Source of the DNA: Euptelea pleiosperma
Taxonomy: Eukaryota; Streptophyta; Magnoliopsida; Ranunculales; Eupteleaceae
NCBI GenBank assembly: GCA_035048495.1
Contig: CM068547.1
Coordinates: 7,963,700 to 8,027,699 of the forward strand
Length of the DNA: 64,000 nt
Direction of reading: 5' to 3'
Positions 21,520 through 33,057 of this stretch are shown piece by piece. The notes under the pieces were generated by a model. The model was not told the DNA's origin. It searched no databases and worked only from the letters and a program-made list of their open reading frames with translations. The number at the start of each line of letters is the position of its first letter. The stretch's first letter is position 1. The translations under genes and the position numbers were made by a program.

Positions 21520-21890
21520 GGAACTTTGCTGACGGACCGTAATATGAGACACCTGGAACACTATTAGAGGACACTTATCGTGTGGATGTTTGGCCCATTC
21601 CTAGTGTGAACCTACGTACCAAAAATCAGGCTCATTAGTGATTTCAAATCGTTGCATCTCTGTACCCTAATAATAGTGAATAATGCTCAAATTCCATGGT
21701 TAAAAATCAACCCATGAAAATGACTATAATCCAATGCTTAGAAACCACGAATCAAGCTAATTTTTGGTCTGCATATAGGTCTTACTATAGGATTGGGCCA
21801 AAAATCCATAAAATTTGAAATCTCTACAAATATGCCACGTGGCTTATATTATGGTCCGAACGTCGGTTAGCAAAGTTATGTTATGTTATG
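21520..21890. repeat. Fold-back element of the high-copy GCCACGTGGC family
   Basis: This is a full-looking member. The left arm has AACTTTGCTGAC, GGACCGTAATATGAG, GGATGTTTGGCCC and CCAAAAATCAGGCTCATTAG. The right arm has the inverse (AAGCTAATTTTTGGTCTGCA, GGGCCAAAAATCC, GCCACGTGGC, TATTATGGTCC, AGCAAAGTT). The two halves pair along most of their length. Further copies or halves are at 1935, 14397, 15340, 17300, 17925, 19085, 24000, 24735, 25280, 31300, 31625, 34255, 36510, 42425, 44440, 46920 and 48370. No protein is encoded. Confidence 0.7.
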
Positions 21891-22439
21891 TGGAGCATGA
21901 TGGCGCTATAATACTATACATGAAGGCACGACTCTATGACCCAACTTTGTGCCGTGCAGGCTAGGGGGTTGCAAGAGGGCAAGGCACCCCCTGCCCAAAG
22001 AAGGGGTTCGGGTGCATCACCCCCGTAATTTTTTTTGAGGTCTTTTCCCTTAACGAAATTTTTGTACTTTTACATAGATACAGAAACTTTAGTTTTGTCT
22101 TGGGATTATATATACCTCGATTGATCAGAGACGATTTGCTTAATTTGAAGATCAATTTGATTTTGGTTAGCCAACTTTCAGATTTTGGATACGTGACAAC
22201 TTTCACGAGTGATTCGTAGAAAGTTACAAAAATGGGCTATGGTGATCACTCGGGGTAAGAAAGAACACACTTTTTATGTGATTTTTAGTTCTAACAGTAT
22301 CATTTCAGTCGCTTCATCAAGGGTGGATACGAGCACTTAACACCGTAGGCTTTGGCATATAAGCAAAAAGGGGGATGAATGTGTTACTTTCGACTCTTCC
22401 TGAGAGAACATCTTCTAAGGTTATTAGACCCTTAACTTG

Positions 22440-23620
22440 TTATCCATTCTCTGCATTATGTGTTGTTGACTGACAATAGAGAATTCAAGTGTTATGAAAA
22501 CTTTATAGGTTGAAACTAGCATTAAGTAGGGACAAGCCATAGATTATGAGATGAATTCTCTATCAAACAAGACATGGGATCTAGTCCAATTATCTATTGG
22601 AAAGGCAACTTTGTATAACAACCGGATGATGATAAAAGTGTTACAAGGCTAGATTTATTGTAAAAGGTTTTTAACAAAAGGAATGTATCAATTACACTGA
22701 AATTTTTTCTCTCATCGTTAAGAAATCTACTATTAGATTATTTTTAAATATTGTGGTTGTTGAAGATTTACATTTATAATATCTAGATGTAAAAAATTAC
22801 TTTTTCTTCATGGTAAAGAAGGTATTAATATGCATCACCCATAGAAATATGTTGTTCTAAAAAAGGAAAAGATGGTATGTAAACTCAGGGAGTTTATATG
22901 ATTTAAAATAACCCCCCAAGCAGTGGTATAAAAGGTTTGATAGCTTTATGTCTAGTAATAGTTTTAACAGATATTATATTGACCATTGTTGTAATCTCAA
23001 AAGGCTTAAAAATTCTTATACTGCTCTCGTATATAGATGATATGTTTGTTGCCGAATAAAAAATGTATGAGATTTTAAATCTAAAAATATAACTATCATA
23101 AAAATTTGCTATGAAGGATTTGAATGCTGCAAAAAAATTCTCATGTCGAGTACACTCAAGAAATTCAACATGGAATGTGCTAAGCCAGTTAGCACTCCCT
23201 TAGCAAGCCCCTTCAGACTTTCAAAATAATATAGTGCATCGACACAAAAAGAAGATGATAACATGGTTAAGGTTTTATATGTCTTAGCCATTGGCAGCTT
23301 GATGTGTGTTATGGTCTACATGAGACTAAACATTGCTCAGGCAGTGACAGTTTTCAATAGGTTTATGAGCAACCCAAAAAAGGAGCATTGAGAAACTATT
23401 AAATAGATTCTTAGATATTTGAGAGGCACCATAGATGCAGTACTGTGCTATAAAAGATTAGAGATTAGTTTGCAGATATATATTGATTCAAATCTTGTAT
23501 GAAAAATTGATAGTAGAAATAGCACTACAGGATATGTGTTTATATTGGGCAGTGCAACAATCAGTCAGGTCTCACAGTTACAAAAGATAGTGTTTATTAA
23601 GTTTTAGTGGACAAGTTTCT
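22440..23620 (+). mobile_element. Decayed Ty1-copia pol remnant (RT and RNase H)
   Basis: With frameshifts allowed, the plus strand reads through copia landmarks in order: the linker before RT (HYVLLTDNREFKCYE), EMNSLSNKTWDLVQL, the GKEGINMHHP and YVVLKKEKMVCKLRE segments, a YIDDM-like catalytic motif near 23033 (the copia form of YxDD), then KPVSTPLASPF, FMSNPKKEHWETIK-like sequence and the RNase H start YIDSNLV. There are many stops and no intact frame. I could not find flanking LTRs. Confidence 0.8.
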
Positions 23621-23999
23621 TTTTCTTGTTGAAAAGAATTTTACTTCTACATTTGATCCAAAGTTTAAATAGTCTGTTCTAATGACCTCTTAACGTTACT
23701 GTTATGTCCCTTACAACCAGTCACATCTGAGTCAGAAAAAAGTCAACATTTATATATTTTTTATCAAAGTAACTTTGGAAAGGGTGAAAATTGTGGTTAG
23801 GTTGAAAAAAAATATTTTAAAAAATAGCAAAACAGCAATTAATTAGTTCCATTACTACTGTCATTGTAATGCTAGGACTATTTTATGGATTTGGCCATTA
23901 TGTTTAGTGTTAGGGGGCATTGTCATTACCGCAAGGACTGTTATTTTCATTACAACTATTGTTTCTTAAACCATGCTTTGATCCTACCTTCCCAAAAGA

Positions 24000-24260
24000 G
24001 GCAAAGGGACGACTCTTTCAAGTCCACTGGCCCTTGAAAGTTTGGCCCCACTTAATTAGCCCTACACACCAAAAATCACCGTGATTGGTGATCTCTAGTC
24101 GTTGAATTCGAGCATTTTTCCTGAGGTTTTTAACAGTTGCATTAAAGCTTATTTTGAATACTTAGATTGAACAGCTAAAGATCATTAATCAGGTTAATTT
24201 TTTGTGTGGATCCACCAAGAGATGAGCTCGACATTCATGGGTCAATGGGCTCCGAAGGGG
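24000..24260. repeat. Fold-back family copy
   Basis: The left half has AAAAATCACCGTGATTGGTG and TCTAGTCGTTGAATTCGAGC. The right half has ATCATTAATCAGGTTAATTT and GGATCCACCAAGAGATGAGC. It has the same palindromic layout as the family at 21520. Confidence 0.55.
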
Positions 24261-24734
24261 GGAAATTTTTCCTTGTTTTAGGATGGGCAATGGTGAGATA
24301 AAATTGGAGAAGCGGCCGTCATCCTAGGTCTAGCCTGTTGATGTCCTCAGGATTCACACTACACAATTCCCGGAGACCATATAACGGTTTGGACATCATA
24401 CTCAACATGATAATATAACTTTTTAGAAAAAGAAAGAAAGTGGCAGTAGGGGCTGAAACACCACGTGTGTATTATGGGTTTAGAGCATCTCCAACCCTAC
24501 CTTAAAATGAGATTCTAAAAATATGTTCCCCCTTCTCCTCCCTCTTTTCTATTAATTTCACCCAATATCGTCCCCTCTCTTCACTTAATGCCACTTATAT
24601 ATCCCTCCTCTTTTTACTTGGTTTTATATGTTTAGGGTGGATTCAATAGCTTTTAAAGTTTTAAGTAAAGGAGCTTTTACCCTACTTTGAGTGTTTAGGG
24701 TAGGGTAGGGTTGAAGATGCTCTTATGGCTACTC

Positions 24735-25110
24735 AAATTAGAGTAGAACTTTACAGTCCAACCACAATATGAGCCACATGGCACACTCTTGGAGGATGTT
24801 GACCATCTAAATGTTTGGCCAATCCCTAGGTTTACCTACAAACCAAAATCAGCCTGATTAGTGATTTCAAGCCTTCGGATCTTTGTACCCCAAATAATGG
24901 TCAATAATTCTCAAATTCCAAAGTTAAACATCAACCCATGAAAACGACTCCAATCCAACGTGTAGAAATCACTAATCAAACTAATTTTTGCTCTGTATGT
25001 CCATCTAGGGTTAGGCTAAACATCCATATAGTAATAAATCTCTAAGAAAATGCCATGTGGCTCATATTGTGATCGTTGAGCAACTTTGTTGATCGCCATC
25101 GGTCAGCAAA
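24735..25110. repeat. Fold-back family copy, near full length
   Basis: The left end GAACTTTACAGTCC with CACAATATGAGCCACATGGC is mirrored by GCCATGTGGCTCATATTGTG and CAACTTTGTTGATCG on the right. The spacing is like that of the copy at 21520-21890. Confidence 0.6.
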
Positions 25111-25279
25111 CTTCAAATTCAAATCAGGATAGATGAAGATTTATTCTGGTAGTTAAGAGCTACAAAACAAAGTCTTCTCTATACTATGGGAATATCTTAT
25201 GTAAGTATTTCTATGTGCGACTCATTTGGATCCACGTGGAAGGCACCAGCATTAGACTTCTCCTCTAGAGGGCTCGATG

Positions 25280-25545
25280 AACCAATCTTTCAAACCGGGA
25301 AGGTGAGGTCCAGCTCTACCACATAATGGCATAAACCTGTATCCACGTAATCAGCCTAATTGCTGACTCTAGCCCTTTGGTTTCAATAATTTTTCTAACA
25401 ATGGACTTCTTGAATCAATGGCCACAAATGTGTGGAACCCACGAAATGATCTGATTTCCCTGTGTAGGTGTTCACCAAGGGGTGGACTAAACAACAATGG
25501 ATCAGCGGCCACAAAAGGTATGCCACGTGGCACCAAACCACCTCC
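25280..25545. repeat. Fold-back family copy, diverged
   Basis: CCACGTAATCAGCCTAATTG and CTCTAGCCCTTTGG on the left face GGTGTTCACCAAGGGGTGG and GCCACGTGGC on the right. It is more diverged than the other members. Confidence 0.45.
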
Positions 25546-26087
25546 TGGGGTAGGAAGCTGCCCTACACATCACACCTTATGGGCGTAAGAGCATCTCCAA
25601 TCGTTATTTTTGGAGAATCGGCATTTAGCTCAAAATGTCTAGCCACGTTAGAAAGCCTCTCGAATCGTGACTAGGCATTTTGAGTAAAATGCTTAAAATT
25701 CCTTCGGTGTGTGGTCCCGACGCTTCGGTGTGTGGGCGTTTGACAACCCAAAAATAAGTAACTTATTGACTTTTATAAGCCAAAAAATTAAAAAGTTAGT
25801 TCGGATGTGTTTCATATTTTAACTTTTGAAAAGTTAAAAACTAACTTTAAACTGAAGCTAAAATTTTTAGCTTTTAATTTTTATGACTTCTTTGGAGCTA
25901 AAAAATCAACTAGTAACTTCTACTACAAGTAGAACTGCTTTTACCTCTCATTCCCAAACGCCCCTAAATGGGCCGGAGTCTGGTTCACTGGAACCCAAAA
26001 AAGATTACCAGATGATAAATAAAACAGCTTCGACGATACAATCTCCACCATCGATTCACAGGCACGACTCTTTTGTACTGATATAGA

Positions 26088-28837
26088 CTAGTTGGTGCCC
26101 CGTGCCATCGGCACTCCTCAACAAAGAATTTATCAAAATCAGTTGGGTGGCGGAGATCCACCGTCCATTTGGGGAGGATTAGATCTCGGCCCTTCTTTGT
26201 TGTTGCTTATAAGAGGAGGTATAAGTAGGGAGACAACCAATGTGTTTTGTTATATAGAATAGTAAATGGCCCATGCCCACGGCACTCTTCGACAAAAGCG
26301 TTTGCAAAAATTGGGTGCCTCCGGCACTTCAACAGTATAACGGACTGTGGCGTTACCGTTTTTTTCATTATAACGAATTATAACGTACAGAGGAAGAAAT
26401 GAGAAAAATAACATAAATAACAAAAAATAACGGTGTTGAAATTTAAATTTTGAATAAATTGAGGTCAAATAAGACGGATTGAGTGGCTGAAATCTAACCA
26501 TCCACATTAGATGGATGGATAAGATAAGAGAATACAACTGAATTGTCTTGATATATGAGTGGTGGCCCATGCCCGCAGCACTTTCCGACAAAATATTTGT
26601 CAAAATCGGGTGGGAGTTAATCTCAGCCATCGATATGAAGCATAGTGGATCTCGGCCACTCATTATCAAAGCCATATAAGATAAGAGGGGTATAAGAAAA
26701 CCATTAAATTTTTGTTAAATTCTTTTTCTTTTTTTTTAAATTTTGAGTTTCAGCACCACTTTTTTCCGTTAAAATTATTAAAATCCGTTAAAATCCATTT
26801 TTTTCTCTTGGCCGTTTCAATTTGTTTTAACGGTGACACCCCTCTCAATGCATAAAAAGTGGGGCTCCTGAGCCTGTGACCCTTGGGCTATATGTAAATT
26901 CAACCCATTTCATTCATTATATGTTGGTAAATAGTAGGTGACTCGTGCCTACGACACTCATCGACAAAGCGTTTGTCAAAACTGGGTGTGAGTGGCTGAG
27001 ATCCACCGTCTATTTGGGATGATAAGATTTCGGCCATCCTTTATGAAGCTGGATAAGAGGGGGAGACAACCGTCCTATTTTGTTATATAGATTTAGATAG
27101 TGGGTGGGCCGTGCCCTCGGCACTCTCCAACAAAGCATTTGCCAAAATTGGGTGTGAGAGGCTGAGATCCACCATCACTTGAGGGATAAGATCTCAGCCC
27201 TTCTTTGTCTAAACAGATAAGAGGGCGTATAAGTGGGGAGACAACTTCCCTATTTTGTTATATAGACTAGTGGGTGCCCCGTGCCATCGGCACTCCTCGA
27301 CAAAGAATTTGCCAAAATCAGGTGAGTGGTGGAGATCCAACGTCCATTAATTTAGGCAAGGATTAGATCTCCGCCCTTCTTTGTTGATGCTAATAAGAGG
27401 TATAAGTAGGGAGACAACCAATGTGTTTTGTTATATAGAATAGTAAATGGCCCATGCCCACGGCACTCTCCGACAAAAGCGTTTGCAAAAATTGGGGGCC
27501 TTGGGCACTCCAACGGTATAACGGACTAGGGTGTTACCGTTTTTACCATTATAACGGCTGTTATAACGGATTGTAACGCACAGGGGGAAAAATAGAAAAA
27601 TAACAAAAACAACAGAAATAAAAAATAAATCAAATAAATAAAAATGGTGTTGAAATTTAAATTTTGAATAAATTGAGGTCAAATAAGGCGGATTGAGTGG
27701 TTGAAATCTAACCGTCCACATTAGATCAATGGATTTGATCTGAACCACTCTTTATCTAACAGTCCACATTAGATGGATGTATAAGATAAGAGAATACAAC
27801 TGAGTTGTCTTGTTATATGCGTGGGTGGCCCGTGCCCACGACACTTTCCGACAAAGTGTTCGTCAAAATCGGGTGGGAGTTAATCTCAGCCGTCGATATG
27901 AAGCATAGTGGATCTTAGCCACTCATTATTGAAGCCATATAGGATAAGAGGGAGTATAAGAAAACCACATGCAGTCACTTGTTATATTGATAGTGGGTGG
28001 CTTGTGCCCTCGGCACTCCCCGTCAAAGCATTTGCCAAAATCAGGTGTGAGTGACTTAGATCCACCGTTCATTTGGGGGATAAGATCTCGGCCCTTCTTT
28101 GTTGAAACAGATAAGAGGGGGTATAAGTGGGGAGACAACTTCTCTGTTTTATTATATAGATGGTAAATGGCCCAAGCCCACGGCACTCTCCGACAAAAGC
28201 GTTTGCAAAAATTGATGCCTTTGGCACTCAAACGGTATAATGGACTGAGGCGTTGCCATTTTTTTTTCCATTATAACGGATTGTAACACATAGAGGGAGA
28301 AATGGGAAAATAACAGAAATAATAGTGTTGAAATTCAAGTTTTGAATAAATTGAGGTCAAACGAGGCGGATTGAGGGGCTGAAATCTAACCATCCACATT
28401 AGATCGATGGATTTGATCTCAACCACTCTTTATCTAACCGTCCATATTAGATGGATGGATAAGATAAGAGAATACAACTGAGTTGTCTTGTTATATGCGT
28501 GGGTGACCCGTGCCCGCGGTAATTTCTGACAAAGTGTTTGTGAAAATTGGGTGGGAATTAATCTCAGCCATCGATATGAAGCATAGTGGATCTCAGCCAC
28601 TCATTATTGAAGCCATATAAGATAAGAGGGGGTATAAAAAAAAACCTCAATCATTTGTTATATTGATAGTGGGTGGCACGTGCCCTCGACACTCCCCGTC
28701 AAAGCATTTGCCAAAATCAGGTGTGAGTGGCTGAGATGCACCGTCCATTTGGGGGATAAGATCTCGGCCCTTCTTTGTTGAAACAGATAAGAGGGGGTAT
28801 AAGTGGGGGAGACAACTTCCCTGTTTTGTTATATAGA
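26088..28837 (-). mobile_element. Tandem array of about 12 Helitron-like modules
   Basis: Each module, read on the minus strand, starts near TCTATATAACAAAACA and ends in a short palindrome of the form GAGTGCCGTGGGCACGGGCC followed by CACCCACTAG. Module ends fall near 26097, 26265, 26566, 26945, 27104, 27275, 27449, 27827, 27997, 28166, 28503 and 28673. The whole array is bounded by CTAG and TCTATA and sits between A (26087) and T (28838), with no target duplication. The TC start, hairpin, CTAG end and A/T insertion site are Helitron hallmarks. Four module types recur in fixed order. There is no Rep/helicase sequence. Confidence 0.7.
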
Positions 28838-30553
28838 TATATGAAATTAAAACTGCCCCAACCGGCCATAACAAAAAAATGTTGGAATCAGATGATTTTT
28901 GATCATTTAAGTCATTGACTTTTCACTTAAGTAGATCTCCTATGTGGGGATGTGGCACTTTCTAATACCTTGGATTGTCAACAACGATATCATCAACTTC
29001 TTTCAACCGACACTCAGTCAAAAGGTTAAAACAAAAAAAATTCTTTCAACTGTCAAAAAGTTCTCCCAATTTTCCCACCCAAAATGATAAATCAAGAAGA
29101 AAAAGAATTATAGATCATCAAGAACATCCATTTTCTTAGCCTCAACTTTAAAAGCGGAAGAAAATCACATGCACGAAAATTCACTTGAGGTCAAGGTTTA
29201 AAATATTGATTTGTTTTGTTGTTTCAGTAAGCTGACAAAACGAGACGTATCGACCGAAATAAAAAGAAACAAAACGAGAAAATGAAAAAAACATGTATGA
29301 CTTTATAAAATTAGATAATTATTTAATTAGTCTACAAACTTATTTTTAACATTTTTATGTGTTATAAAAGACACAAATATCATGAAAATAAGTCTTAAAA
29401 TTAATTTCAGTACTTCTGGCACGAGACGCAACAGCTTGACCGAGACGAAACAAAATTTTAAACCATACTGAAAACTCGCCCCATTAATAATATCTACTAT
29501 TATAACGAGCGCAACACCCTTCTAAAGTCATTATTAGAAAGAAAAAAAAAAAACCACAACACCTATACCGACGCTGTAGACCTATAGTGTCAATTTTTTT
29601 GTCCCTCAAGATCGACGGGATATCCATTTTACAAGCCGACGCCAAATCCGTCTTGTCTAGTAGTGGGTTAGTGCCTTATTTTTTATATTTTGCCTTTTTA
29701 TTTCCAAAATACCCCGCAATATAAGATAGAAGCATGAGTACCCAATTTCTTTTTCTTTTTTTTTTATGCTTTAGATTACAGATGGACGTCGCGCATGCCT
29801 CTCTACTAATGCTTGTAAAGAAGTTTATCGCTCGGCTCAAACCCATATCGCAATTTGTTGACTTAATGCAATACAACATGAGGTCATGATTCCGTTTGAA
29901 CTTACCGACTGCGGTCAAAATCTTAAAAAAAATATTTAAAATTAATAGAAAATTTAAAAAAATATATATATTAAATAAAATTATAATAAAAATGTATATA
30001 AAGAACGATAGCGATCGTTTACGTGTCAAATCTCAAGCCACACAAATATCATTTACTGAATTTTTTTTTTTTTTTTAATATATTTGTGACTTTTCAAATA
30101 CAAATATCATTAACTGAGTTTTTTTTTTCTTCAGTTGAGATATGAAATATCTTCTCCCAACCAAACCAATAACTTCTCTCATAAGAAAACTAAGCAAAAC
30201 CAACCTTCTCGTGAAAAATGGTTACTTTGACGAAGGCATGCATCAGCCACCAACCCCTTTAATAACACGAAAGTCCACCCATCCGTGGGCTCGAAGATGT
30301 AAACCCTAGCTAAATCTCTTGCTCCATCACATGAATTGACAGGGGATGTCGTTCACCAAACCATCTTTGTCCGTAAGGGTTTTTTTTTCTTAATGCATGT
30401 TAACCTACTAAAATGCCTTTTCTAGGGCTGTTTGTGGACACAAATCTACCACCCAAATACATTGTACTAGTTTATTTGTATCAATTGTACGTACTCCTTG
30501 GTCTTCACCAACCATCTTCCATGCTTTGAACTAGTTCTAATCGTGATTTAAAA
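28838..30553. other. AT-rich intergenic DNA, no gene recognised
   Basis: I see poly-A and poly-T tracts (29930-30080, for example) and only scattered short repeats. There is no coding similarity or clear terminal structure. Confidence 0.35.
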
Positions 30554-30966
30554 CAAGGTTTAAAGGGGACCGTTATAACGGTATAACGGACTGGGGGTGT
30601 TACCGTTTTTTCCGTTATAATGAAAAAAAACGCTCAGGGGCAAAAACGGAAAAAAATGAGAAAATAATGGAAAAAATGGCGCTGAAATTCAAATTTTGAA
30701 TTTTAAAATTTGAATTTCAAATTTTCAAAAATGAAAAATAACGGAAAAATGACGGAAAATAACAGCCGTTTTTTTCAAGAAATTTTCCAGAACATAACGG
30801 TCGTTATTTTCGTTATAACGGAAAATAACGGCCGTTATTTTCATTATAATGGAAAATAACGGCCGTCATTTTCATTATAACGACAGTTATTTTCTGGGCG
30901 TTTTAACGGTCCATAACGTAACGGGGTAGGTCCGAATCCGTTATAACGGCCGTTTTTTAAACCTTG
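30554..30966 (+). mobile_element. CAAGGTTTAAA hAT-like MITE, best-preserved copy
   Basis: The 413-bp element starts CAAGGTTTAAAGGGGACCG and ends GGCCGTTTTTTAAACCTTG. It is flanked by a perfect 8-bp duplication ATTTAAAA (30546-30553 and 30967-30974). The interior repeats CGTTATAACGG and GGCCGTTATTTTC motifs and encodes nothing. The 8-bp duplication places it with hAT elements. It serves as the type copy for the family. Confidence 0.85.
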
Positions 30967-31290
30967 ATTTAAAAAACGGCCGTTATAACGGATTCAGACC
31001 TCCCTTGTTATGTTATGTATCGAAGCTCAGAAAATAACAGCCATTATTTTTCCATTATAACGAAAATAATGACAGTTGTTTTTTGAAAACAAATTGTTAA
31101 AAAAAAGTCCGTTATTTCCATTACTTTTTGTTATTTTCTGTCATATAGTTTGTTGAAAATTTGAAATTCAAATTTTGAATTTTGGCATCGTTATTTTCTA
31201 TTTTTGCCCCTGTGCATTACAATCCGTTGTAACGGTAGTGCTGACGGAAAAAGGGTAACGCTCCCAGTCCGTTATAACGGCCCCTTGGTT
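30967..31290 (-). mobile_element. Second CAAGGTTTAAA MITE, opposite orientation, right end worn
   Basis: It begins TTTAAAAAACGGCCG and runs through GACCTCCCTTGTTATGTTAT to AACGGCCCCTTGG. This is a family member reading the other way. The neighbour at 30554 appears to have inserted into this copy's terminal TTTAAA stretch: removing the neighbour with one duplication restores a family-like end. Confidence 0.65.
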
Positions 31291-31299
31291 CTAAGCACC

Positions 31300-31850
31300 A
31301 CTTCTTCATGGGGTGATTTCTAGCCATTGGATATTTCAGTATTTATGAGGTATAAAATGGCTAGAAATCAGCAATCGAGTTGATTTTTTGTGTATAGGTT
31401 CAGCAAGAGATGGGTCAAACATTCACATGGAGTACAAACATTGAATTTTGGTAGGGAGTGACTTCAAACTTTGAAGTTATGGGGATAGCGATTTAGCATT
31501 TTCACAAGTCCACAACTTTATAATACTATGGATTATGGTTGGGAAACTTGTAACATACAACTGATTTCTCCTTGTTATTAAATTAATTTTAACTCGGTTG
31601 CAGTCAAGTTGGTGTGTAGACCTTTGCACACACCCCACAATATGAGCCATGTGGCATACTCTTAGAGGAAGCTGACCATGTGGATGTTTGGCCAATCACT
31701 AGGTGGACCTACAAACCCAAAAAAAAAAAGTTGATCAGTGATTTCTAAGCGTTGGATTGAAGTTATTTTCATGGGTTGATTTTAAGCGTAGGAATTTGAA
31801 CATTATTGAGCATTATTTGGGCGCAAAGATCCAAAGGTTGTAAATCACGG
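31300..31850. repeat. Two partial fold-back family copies
   Basis: About 31310-31440 has the right-hand signature (AGCAATCGAGTTGATTTTTT and TCAGCAAGAGATGGGTC). About 31625-31850 has the left-hand signature (CACAATATGAGCCATGTGGC, TGTTTGGCCAATCACTAGGT). Neither is a complete palindrome. Confidence 0.5.
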
Positions 31851-31889
31851 TAATAAGGTAATTTTCTAATATATATTGTACTTGCGAGT

Positions 31890-32418
31890 TGAGGCTGCAT
31901 CCCGAACATAATATTAGATTAGATGTGTCCGGAGTAGTATTTTCAAGAGAAAAGGGGTTTGAGACAAGGGGATCCGATATCTCCGGCCATATTTAATTGT
32001 AGATGGTCCATTCAAGCTTCACCCCATATGTTCTATTCTTAAAGTGCCTTATCTATATTTAGCGGATGACTTAATGGTATCCTTTTCATGAGGATCATAA
32101 CTCAGACACTGGTCTCAAGATGGCTCTTTCAGAACAATTAAGAGCTACGTGACCCGTGGCCCGTGGGTGAAACTTGTGGCGCACGGGGGTATCAAACACA
32201 GACGCACATACACTTTCCCACACATACATCTCTTCAATGGTCTATGCAGAATTTTTTTTGCTTCCTTTTTGTATCACTCTCAGTTTATATTTGTTTCTCA
32301 GACTTGTAATATGGTTGCACATCTTATTGCCCTTCAGGCAAAAACTTGGCATTCTCCTCTTAGGTGGGTGGTTTCCCCCTTCCTTTTGTCGTCTTTGGTT
32401 CGTTTATTTTTTATAATA
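31890..32418 (+). mobile_element. LINE fragments (reverse transcriptase and RNase H)
   Basis: About 31920-32080 encodes, with frame shifts, GVRQGDPISPAIFN followed by YLYLADDLMVF, which are the two best-known LINE reverse-transcriptase motifs. The YxDD-type ADD is visible. About 32220-32400 encodes FVSQTCNMVAHLIALQAKTW, the RNase H tail. The intervening ORF2 sequence is missing, so this is a deleted pseudo-element. Confidence 0.7.
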
Positions 32419-32590
32419 CTAGTGGGTGGCCCGTGCCCACGGCACTCTCTGACAAAGAGTTTGCAAAAATCGAGTGTGAGTAGCTGAGATCTACCATCCA
32501 TTCATCCATTTGGAGGATAAGATCTCAGCCACTCTTTGTTGAAAGGGATAAGATGAGAGATAAGACAACTTCCCTATTTTGTAATATAGA
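32419..32590 (-). mobile_element. Single Helitron-like module (172 bp)
   Basis: It runs from CTAGTGGGTGGCCCGTGCC to a TATAGA end (minus strand TCTATA start). It is flanked by A at 32418 and T at 32591 and has the hairpin GCCCGTGCCCACGGC. It matches one module type of the arrays at 26088 and 41265, showing that one module can occur alone. It separates two LINE pieces. Confidence 0.7.
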
Positions 32591-32800
32591 TATATTGGCT
32601 TACAAAAAAAACATCTTACATCCGTGCTCAAAGAAGTATGTAGAGAGCTCATCAGGAAAATTAAATCTCCTATTATTTTACAAAAAGAAGTAAGAAAGTC
32701 AGCTACTCTATTGGTTTCTTTAACGCCATGGATGATCGACCACCTATAAAGCAAGAACATCCAGTGCCGTATACTGTAGAGCTCTCTTCTAATTGACTAA
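32591..32800 (-). mobile_element. LINE 3' fragment, minus strand
   Basis: The minus strand encodes HGVKETNRVADFLTSFCK and then a short tail before a poly-A-like run (T-rich on the minus strand near 32605). This is the conserved end of a plant LINE RNase H domain. It lies in opposite orientation to the LINE pieces just upstream. Confidence 0.6.
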
Positions 32801-33057
32801 GGAGCTTTTTATTTTTGCGAGATTCAAAATGGTTTCGAAGGGTGCAACACAAGGAGGTCACTCAAGTCGACCAATTCTTGTACCCCATTTTGACCAAGGA
32901 GCTTGTGATGAATATTGTTACTAAAAGTGGCAATAAGGAGTGAATTGAAGATATATTTTTGTCAATAGCTGCATTATGCAAGTTCCACAAGTTTCGCATG
33001 CATGCACGAAATTTTTCAGAAATAACGACCTTGGAATTTTTCTCATTATCCTAAAAT

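Noticed and set aside
26250..28874. Repeated open frames on the minus strand containing a NFCKRFCRRVPWAWA-like peptide
   Set aside because: They are chance translations of the Helitron-like module ends; the same DNA occurs in several frames and has no start or domain.
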